This document shows positions 59,268 through 64,000 of a DNA stretch of 64,000 bases, in pieces (position 1 is the first letter of the stretch; each line of letters starts with the position of its first letter). The translations under genes were made by a program, and so were the position numbers. The stretch is from Raineyella sp. W15-4 (GTDB taxonomy: Bacteria > Actinomycetota > Actinomycetes > Propionibacteriales > Propionibacteriaceae), in assembly GCF_033170155.1 (NCBI RefSeq), contig NZ_CP137079.1:3472001-3536000 (forward strand). The letters are read 5' to 3'. Under the pieces are notes generated by a model, which saw nothing but the letters and a program-made list of their open reading frames with translations, had not been told where the DNA came from and made no database searches.

Positions 59268-60854
59268 ATGCTCCGGCGGCTGCCCTCCCTCGAGTCCCGT
59301 CGCGCCGCCTGGTGGGCGGCGCTGGCGGTGGCCGTGGTCGCGGCGCTGTTCTCGGCGTTCCGGGTCGGTGAGCCGGTCCCCTGGCGGGACGAGGCCGCCA
59401 CGCTGATGACTGCGGGCCGGGACCCGGCCGGGATCCTCGCGGTGGTCCGTCACGTCGACGCGGTCCACGCGCTCTACTACCTGCTGATCCACTACTGGCA
59501 GCTGGTGTTCGGGGCGACCGTGACCGCCGACCGGTACGTGTCGGTGGTCGCCGTGGGCGTCACGGCCGGGCTGCTCGTGCTGCTCGGCCGCCGGCTCCGC
59601 GACCTGCCCACCGGAGTGCTCGCCGGGCTGGTGTTCACCCTCGTCCCGCGGGTGATCTGGACCAGCACCGAGGCCCGCTCGTACGCCCTGGTGACGGCCC
59701 TCGTCGTCGCCACCGTTCTGGCCTTCCTCACGGCGGCGCGGCGGGACAGTTGGGGATGGTGGGCGGCGTACGCCGTGCTGGTGGCGCTGACCGGCTACGT
59801 GTTCCTGTTCGCCGTGCTGTGCTTCGTGGCGCTGCCGTTCGCCGTCGCCGCGCTGCCGATGACCCGGCGGGCCCGGCTGCGCTGGACGGCTGTCACCGTC
59901 CTGGCCGCCGCCGTGACCGTCCCGCTACTGCGGGTCGCGGTGCCCCAGAATGCGCAGGTGTCGTGGATCCCGGCGACGGACCCGGTGGCGCCGTTCAGCT
60001 ACCAGTTCTTCGCCGGCAGCTGGCTGCCGGCGGCGCTGCTGACGAACGTGCTGGCCTGGGTCCTGGTGCTGGCCGGCCTGGTCGTCCTCGGGTTGGAGTC
60101 CCGGCGGCGCAGTGGCGGCTGGGACCGGGAGGGTCTGGGCGGTGCGGTGCTGGTCGCCGGATGGCTGATCCTGCCGACCGGCCTGCTGGTCGCCGGATCG
60201 TACGTCGTCGCGCCGATGTACCTGGCCCGCTACACCGCGATGTCCGACCCGGCGGTCGCCCTGCTGATCGCGGTCGCGATCAGTGCCGTGGCGGGCCTGA
60301 TCGGCCACGGAACCACCCGCCCCGGACGCGTCGCGGCGGCCGCACCCACACCGCTCCTCTCCCCGCGGGATGGGCAGCGGATCCGGCGGCGCGGCCGACG
60401 CGGGCTGGCCCTGGTCGTCGCCGGGGTGCTGCTGCTCGCCTGGGGAGGGGCGACCGGCCGGGCCTGGCGCAGCTACCACCGGGAGAGCGCCAAGTCGGCG
60501 GCCTGGGCGGACTTCGGCCGCTACATCGCGGTGCACAAACTCCCCGGCGACGCGCTCGCGGTCGACGACCCGAAGAGCCTGGGGCTGGTGCACACCCAGC
60601 CGGCGGCGATGTCGGGGCTGCGACCGGTCAACATGGTCCGCGACTACCGCGAGACGGACCAGCTGTGGGACACGATCGTCCCGCTCTCCGCAGCGACCCG
60701 GCAGCTCGCCGGGACTGATCGGGTCTGGTACGTCGGGTTCCGGATCCCCGACGAGGACCGGGCAACGCTGGCGGCCCAGGGCTTCCACCCGGTCCTCGAA
60801 CGGACCGCCTCCGACGGCCGGCTGGCCCTCTTCGAGCGGTCCGGCCAGGGCTGA
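59268..60854 (+). CDS. GT39-like membrane glycosyltransferase
   Basis: Protein of 528 aa, about 11 membrane helices in the first 370 residues, then a basic loop and an extracytoplasmic C-terminal domain (AWADFGRYIAVHKLPGDALA; WYVGFRIPDEDRATLAAQGF). The first outer loop carries an acidic pair (PVPWRDEAATLM, Asp 41-Glu 42) as in GT-C/PMT-type enzymes that use polyprenyl-phosphate sugars. Likely adds a sugar to an envelope polymer or protein. Specificity is not deducible. Convergent with the GT2 gene. Confidence 0.8.
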   Translation: MLRRLPSLESRRAAWWAALAVAVVAALFSAFRVGEPVPWRDEAATLMTAGRDPAGILAVVRHVDAVHALYYLLIHYWQLVFGATVTADRYVSVVAVGVTAGLLVLLGRRLRDLPTGVLAGLVFTLVPRVIWTSTEARSYALVTALVVATVLAFLTAARRDSWGWWAAYAVLVALTGYVFLFAVLCFVALPFAVAALPMTRRARLRWTAVTVLAAAVTVPLLRVAVPQNAQVSWIPATDPVAPFSYQFFAGSWLPAALLTNVLAWVLVLAGLVVLGLESRRRSGGWDREGLGGAVLVAGWLILPTGLLVAGSYVVAPMYLARYTAMSDPAVALLIAVAISAVAGLIGHGTTRPGRVAAAAPTPLLSPRDGQRIRRRGRRGLALVVAGVLLLAWGGATGRAWRSYHRESAKSAAWADFGRYIAVHKLPGDALAVDDPKSLGLVHTQPAAMSGLRPVNMVRDYRETDQLWDTIVPLSAATRQLAGTDRVWYVGFRIPDEDRATLAAQGFHPVLERTASDGRLALFERSGQG

Positions 60855-60913
60855 GAGGGCAGCGCGACGGACCCGTATGCCCGCGCCGCAGCCGTACGGC
60901 GTGACGACCCGCA

Positions 60914-62866
60914 TCACCGCCGGCGCTGCCGCACCACGAGGCAGCCGGTCCAGCCCACGGCGAGGTCGACCAGTCGCTCGCCCACGACGACCCGGGCGCC
61001 ATCGCCGGCCAGCAGTACCGGGACGGCGGGCCGATCCGGACGGTGCATCACCACTGCCCGCTCGGCGACCCCGGTCACCGGGTCGTCCGGCGGGTCGCCC
61101 GCGACGAGCGCGGTGGCACTGAGGCGTACGTCCGCGCCGGTCGGCCGGACGGTGAGGTCCGGGGTGGGGTCGGGCCGCTCGACGAGGAGCCGGGTGCCGA
61201 CCGGGAGTTCCTCGGCCAGCCGGAGCACGAGCTCGTCGCCCTGCACGGTGACCGCCGTGACCACCGGGAGACCGGATCCAGGGCGACCAGGCCCGGAGCG
61301 GGCGGATCCCGGGCGGCCCGACCAGCGGATCACCGCCAGGTCCCGGCCGCTGTTCTCCGACGCGGGAGCGGACGTGTCGCCCCCGATCCCCACCAGGTCG
61401 CCGGTACCGCGCCGATGCGCGGCAGGCAGCGTTGACGGGTCGAACCGGACGTCGCCCGCCCAGCGGAAGATCCCCGCCCGCAGCCGCAGGGCCAGCACCG
61501 CGCGACCCTCGGTCGGGCCGGTGGGCCGGACCCGGTCCAGCACCGCGGGCGGGACGTCGATCGCCCACCGCAGTCCGTCCCCGCGCGACGTCACTCGCGC
61601 GGGCAGCGCGGTGGCCCGCCCGCCGGCCGGCTGCACCGTCGCTCGCGGAGTGACCCGCCCGGCGAGCGCGGCCCTCAGCTTCGAGTCGACCTCGAGGTGC
61701 AGCGTCTCTCCGCGCCATTCGGCCGCGGCGAGGGTGGACCGCAGCCGGCGCCGCAGCGGATGCTGCGGCCTCTCGCGCGGCGCGACGGCCCACAGGATCG
61801 CCGGCAGCTTCACGGCGGCTCGCGGTATCGACCGGACGTCCGCGAGCAGCGCCCGGACGCCGGCGCCGCCGCGCCGATGGGCCAGGGTCCGGACCATCGC
61901 CAGGTCGCCGGACCGCAGCGACCGATGGACCTGCCGGGCCAGCCGGGTCGCCAGCCGGTCGGCGCGCGGGTCCAGCCGATCGGCCAGTTCGGTGGCCGAC
62001 TCCACCAGTGCCGGGACGTCGTCGGCCGGTGCAGCGAGCAGGGCCTCGGCGAGTGCCACCAGGTCGACGTCGACGAAGTAGGCGTGCACCCGGGTACGTA
62101 CCTCGGCATGGCCACCGGCACGGTCGAGCCGGTCGAGCACCATCACGGCCGAGGCCACCCGGTCGCGGATGTTGTCGAGCCGGAAGGTCTGCTGGGTGAT
62201 CGAGTCGCCGGACTCACGGTCGCGCCAGTAGTAGACGTGGTCGGCGAGGACGTCCACCGACCGCGCGCGCAGGTAGGCGGGCAGGGTGACCGGGTAGTCC
62301 TCGTAGCGGATCGCCGGGAAGGTGAACCCCTCCGCATCCCAGAAGCTGCGCCGATAGACCTTGTTCCAGACCATCCGGTCACGCATCAACGCGGGGAACG
62401 CGTCGATCGTGGTGGCCAGCCGCGTCGTGGCGAACGGCTCCTCGTGGGTCCAGGACTGGTACGCCCCGCGGGCCCTGCTGAACCGGTAGGCGTTGCCGCC
62501 GGCGATATCGGAACCGGTCGCCTCCAGCGACCCCACCAGCCGGGAGTAGGCCCGCGGCGCGACCAGGTCGTCGCTGTCGACAAAGGTCAGGTAGCGGCCG
62601 GTCGCGTAGGCCGTGCCGGTGTTGCGGGCCGGGCCGAGCCCCTGGTTCTGCTGACGGACGAGGTGGAACCGCGGGTCACGGGCGACGTACGCCTCGGCCA
62701 CCGCGAGAGAGCCGTCCGGCGACCCGTCGTCGACGAGGATCACCTCGAGGTCGGTGAGGGTCTGCACCCGCAGCGACTCCAGACAGTCCCCGATGTAGTC
62801 CTGCACGTTGTAGAACGGCACGACAACGCTGAGCAGCGGGACACCCGACAGTGGCCCCTCGGACAT
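60914..62866 (-). CDS. GT2-family glycosyltransferase with C-terminal extension
   Basis: Protein of 650 aa. The N-terminal about 230 residues are a GT-A fold: LSVVVPFYNVQDYIGDCLES, VILVDDGSPDGSLAVAEAY (DDG, 46-48), NQGLGPARNTGTAYATGRYL, VDSDDLVAP (DSD, 97-99). A helical middle follows, and about 250 residues of beta-rich, Asp/Arg-rich sequence resemble the sugar-binding or polymer-binding tails of teichoic-acid-type glycosyltransferases (RAVLALRLRAGIFRWAGDVR; LLVERPDPTPDLTVRPTG). The ATG at 62866 with GGAGGG upstream begins the known fold; the extension upstream is only a shadow of pseI. It follows pseI by 11 bases. Confidence 0.85.
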   Translation of the reverse strand: MSEGPLSGVPLLSVVVPFYNVQDYIGDCLESLRVQTLTDLEVILVDDGSPDGSLAVAEAYVARDPRFHLVRQQNQGLGPARNTGTAYATGRYLTFVDSDDLVAPRAYSRLVGSLEATGSDIAGGNAYRFSRARGAYQSWTHEEPFATTRLATTIDAFPALMRDRMVWNKVYRRSFWDAEGFTFPAIRYEDYPVTLPAYLRARSVDVLADHVYYWRDRESGDSITQQTFRLDNIRDRVASAVMVLDRLDRAGGHAEVRTRVHAYFVDVDLVALAEALLAAPADDVPALVESATELADRLDPRADRLATRLARQVHRSLRSGDLAMVRTLAHRRGGAGVRALLADVRSIPRAAVKLPAILWAVAPRERPQHPLRRRLRSTLAAAEWRGETLHLEVDSKLRAALAGRVTPRATVQPAGGRATALPARVTSRGDGLRWAIDVPPAVLDRVRPTGPTEGRAVLALRLRAGIFRWAGDVRFDPSTLPAAHRRGTGDLVGIGGDTSAPASENSGRDLAVIRWSGRPGSARSGPGRPGSGLPVVTAVTVQGDELVLRLAEELPVGTRLLVERPDPTPDLTVRPTGADVRLSATALVAGDPPDDPVTGVAERAVVMHRPDRPAVPVLLAGDGARVVVGERLVDLAVGWTGCLVVRQRRR

Positions 62867-62877
62867 CGGCCCTCCCC

Positions 62878-63930
62878 TCAGATCAGGTCCCAGGACAGCG
62901 CGGTCCCCCGGGCCACGTCCCGGCGGAACGTACGCCCCTCGACCACCGAGAACAGGTCCGGAGCCAGCCCCAGGGCGGGGCGTACGGAGCGGACGTTGTC
63001 GGGACCGACCACCTCGCCGGCAGCGACGTCGCGGGTGACGTAGAGCGAGCGGCGGAACCGCAGGCCCTCCGCCTCGGCGTCGCGGGCGCCGATCACCGGC
63101 TCGCCGAGCGCCTGCCAGGCCGTCCGGGTCTCCCGGACCAGCGCAGCCAGTTCCGGGCCCTCGAGGGAGAAGGCGGAGTCGACCCCGCCGGAGGCGCGGT
63201 CGGTGGTGACGTGCTTCTCGACCAGCACCGCGCCGAACGCGACCGAGGCGATCGCCGCGCCGATGCCGAGGGTGTGGTCGGACAGCCCGATCATCGTCCC
63301 GAACGCGTCCCGCATCACCGGGATGCCGCGCAGGTTGGAGTCGCGCGGGTCGGCCGGGTAGGAGGTGGTGCAGGACAGCACGACGATCTGCTCGTTGCCG
63401 ACCGCCCGGGCGGCCTCGACGGCGGCGTTGATCTCGCCGAGGGAGGCCATCCCGGTGGAGATGATGATCGGCTTGCCGCAGGCGGCGGCCCGCCGGATCA
63501 GCGGCAGGTCGACGATCTCGGAGGAGGCGATCTTGTACGCCGGCACGCCGAGCGACTCCAGGAAGTCCACGGCGGTCGGGTCGAACGGGCTGGAGAAGGC
63601 CAGCAGACCCCGTTCGGCGGCGCGGTCGAAGATCGGCTGGTGCCACTCCCAGGGGGTGTGCGCCTCCTGGTACAGGTCGTACAACCGCCGGCCACCCCAC
63701 AGCTCGTGGTCGTCCTTGAGCCGGAAGTCGGGGCTGTCGACGTCGAGGGTGATAGTGTCGGCGGTGTAGGTCTGCAGCTTGACCGCGTGGGCACCGGCGT
63801 CGGCGGCCAGGTCGACGATGGCCAGCGCCTTGTCCAGCGAGCCGTCGTGGTTGCCGGACATCTCGGCGATGATGAACGGCTCGTGGCCGGGGCCGATCGC
63901 GGTGTGGCCGATACGGATCTCGTCCAGCAT
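62878..63930 (-). CDS. pseI: Pseudaminic/nonulosonic acid synthase (PseI/NeuB family)
   Basis: Protein of 350 aa from the ATG at 63930, which has AGGAG eight bases upstream; a GTG two codons earlier (63936) overlaps the previous stop but has no room for that site. TIM-barrel: EPFIIAEMSGNHDGSLDKAL, HAVKLQTYTADTITLDV, YKIASSEIVDLPLIRRAA, IISTGMASLGEINAAV, VLSCTTSYPADPRDSNL, GLSDHTLGIGAAIASVAFGA, VEKHVTTDRASGGVDSAFSL. The C-terminal SAF-like part (RRSLYVTRDVAAGEVVGPDN) completes it. Condenses the 2,4-diacetamido sugar with phosphoenolpyruvate. Context with pseB/C/G favours pseudaminic over sialic or legionaminic acid. Confidence 0.92.
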   Translation of the reverse strand: MLDEIRIGHTAIGPGHEPFIIAEMSGNHDGSLDKALAIVDLAADAGAHAVKLQTYTADTITLDVDSPDFRLKDDHELWGGRRLYDLYQEAHTPWEWHQPIFDRAAERGLLAFSSPFDPTAVDFLESLGVPAYKIASSEIVDLPLIRRAAACGKPIIISTGMASLGEINAAVEAARAVGNEQIVVLSCTTSYPADPRDSNLRGIPVMRDAFGTMIGLSDHTLGIGAAIASVAFGAVLVEKHVTTDRASGGVDSAFSLEGPELAALVRETRTAWQALGEPVIGARDAEAEGLRFRRSLYVTRDVAAGEVVGPDNVRSVRPALGLAPDLFSVVEGRTFRRDVARGTALSWDLI

Positions 63931-63932
63931 CT

Positions 63933-64000
63933 TCACTTCTCCTGGGGCTGTGCGGGGGGTTCGGACGGCTCGGTGGGGTGCGGCGGCCGTGCGCCGGGCT
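63933..64000 (-). CDS. C-terminal tail of an upstream gene, cut by the right edge
   Basis: Immediately before pseI, one frame reads PGARPPHPTEPSEPPAQPQE then K-stop, a Pro/Glu-rich tail whose TGA overlaps the alternative GTG of pseI as GTGA. Such overlap suggests the end of another gene of the nonulosonate operon (pseH would be expected nearby). Only 21 residues are visible, so the identity is unknown and the call is tentative. Confidence 0.4.
   Translation of the reverse strand, partial: PGARPPHPTEPSEPPAQPQEK

Noticed and set aside
60914-63700. Full 928-aa frame for the GT2 protein
   Set aside because: The first 278 residues are the out-of-frame shadow of pseI; the GT-A fold starts at the ATG at 62866, which has a good ribosome-binding site.
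1-64000. tRNA, rRNA, CRISPR array, insertion sequence or prophage
   Set aside because: Looked for on both strands; no cloverleaf-like segment, regularly spaced repeats, transposase or integrase was seen.

Overview
This 64 kb window is contiguous chromosomal DNA from a GC-rich Gram-positive actinobacterium. A member of the Propionibacteriales (Propionibacteriaceae-like) is my best inference. The grounds are the strong G/C third-position bias, frequent GTG starts, a polyphosphate glucokinase, actinobacterial signature families (DUF1707, PH-domain pairs, DUF3516 helicase, fused CopD-CtaG, LAGTG cell-wall sorting signal) and a complete Kdp system. I saw no rRNA, tRNA, CRISPR array, transposase or prophage. 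The large ORFs lying antisense to real genes are GC-driven shadows and are left out.

Layout. 1-4.7 kb: polyphosphate glucokinase (cut by the left edge), two PH-domain membrane proteins, a DUF1707 protein and a PemK/MazF-like protein. 4.7-13.6 kb: a minus-strand cluster running response regulator > secreted I36/crystallin-like protein > two duplicated lipoproteins (the second frameshifted) > membrane-fusion protein > ABC ATPase > FtsX/MacB-type permease, with a divergent histidine kinase. It looks like a two-component-controlled export or envelope-defence module. 13.6-15.7 kb: a DUF218 protein, a ribbon-helix-helix protein and a uracil/xanthine permease. 15.9-21.6 kb: a zinc-ribbon membrane protein meets, end to end, a six-gene operon coding for a membrane-anchored degenerate J-domain/TPR protein, a three-domain FtsK/SpoIIIE-like ATPase and four tiny helical proteins. 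This is the strongest candidate for an undescribed system, possibly a highly divergent type VII-like machine. 21.9-24.1 kb: an alpha/beta hydrolase and a baeRF-type protein.

24.2-32.0 kb: the high-affinity potassium system, transcribed as a 27-aa small membrane protein > kdpF > kdpA > kdpB > kdpC > kdpD > kdpE. The first two are too short for normal ORF calling. 32.3-36.7 kb: pgi, hexose-6-phosphate mutarotase and dGTPase. 36.7-42.0 kb: a TetR/MFS pair whose MFS protein carries carboxypeptidase-regulatory-like repeats, an M50-like membrane protease, an FKBP, a cell-wall-type hydrolase and a DUF2853 protein. 42.1-50.0 kb: a DUF3516 Ski2-like helicase, an LAGTG surface protein, a copper P-type ATPase and a CopD-CtaG fusion (copper delivery to cytochrome oxidase).

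50.2-64 kb: a surface-glycan locus with GH76, an SpsF-like cytidylyltransferase fused to an aldo/keto reductase, pseG, pseB, pseC, pseI, a GT2 enzyme and a GT39-like transferase. It is interrupted by a second MFS/TetR pair. The genes together point to synthesis and transfer of a pseudaminic-acid-like nonulosonate. pseH is not visible.

Features at other scales: two hairpins 18 kb apart share a skeleton and differ by a compensating stem change; short perfect or near-perfect tandem duplications of 15-18 bp recur, mostly just after stop codons; the palindrome CGTACG is much more common than base composition predicts; and copA carries two copies of a 14-bp palindrome in its N-terminal coding region.
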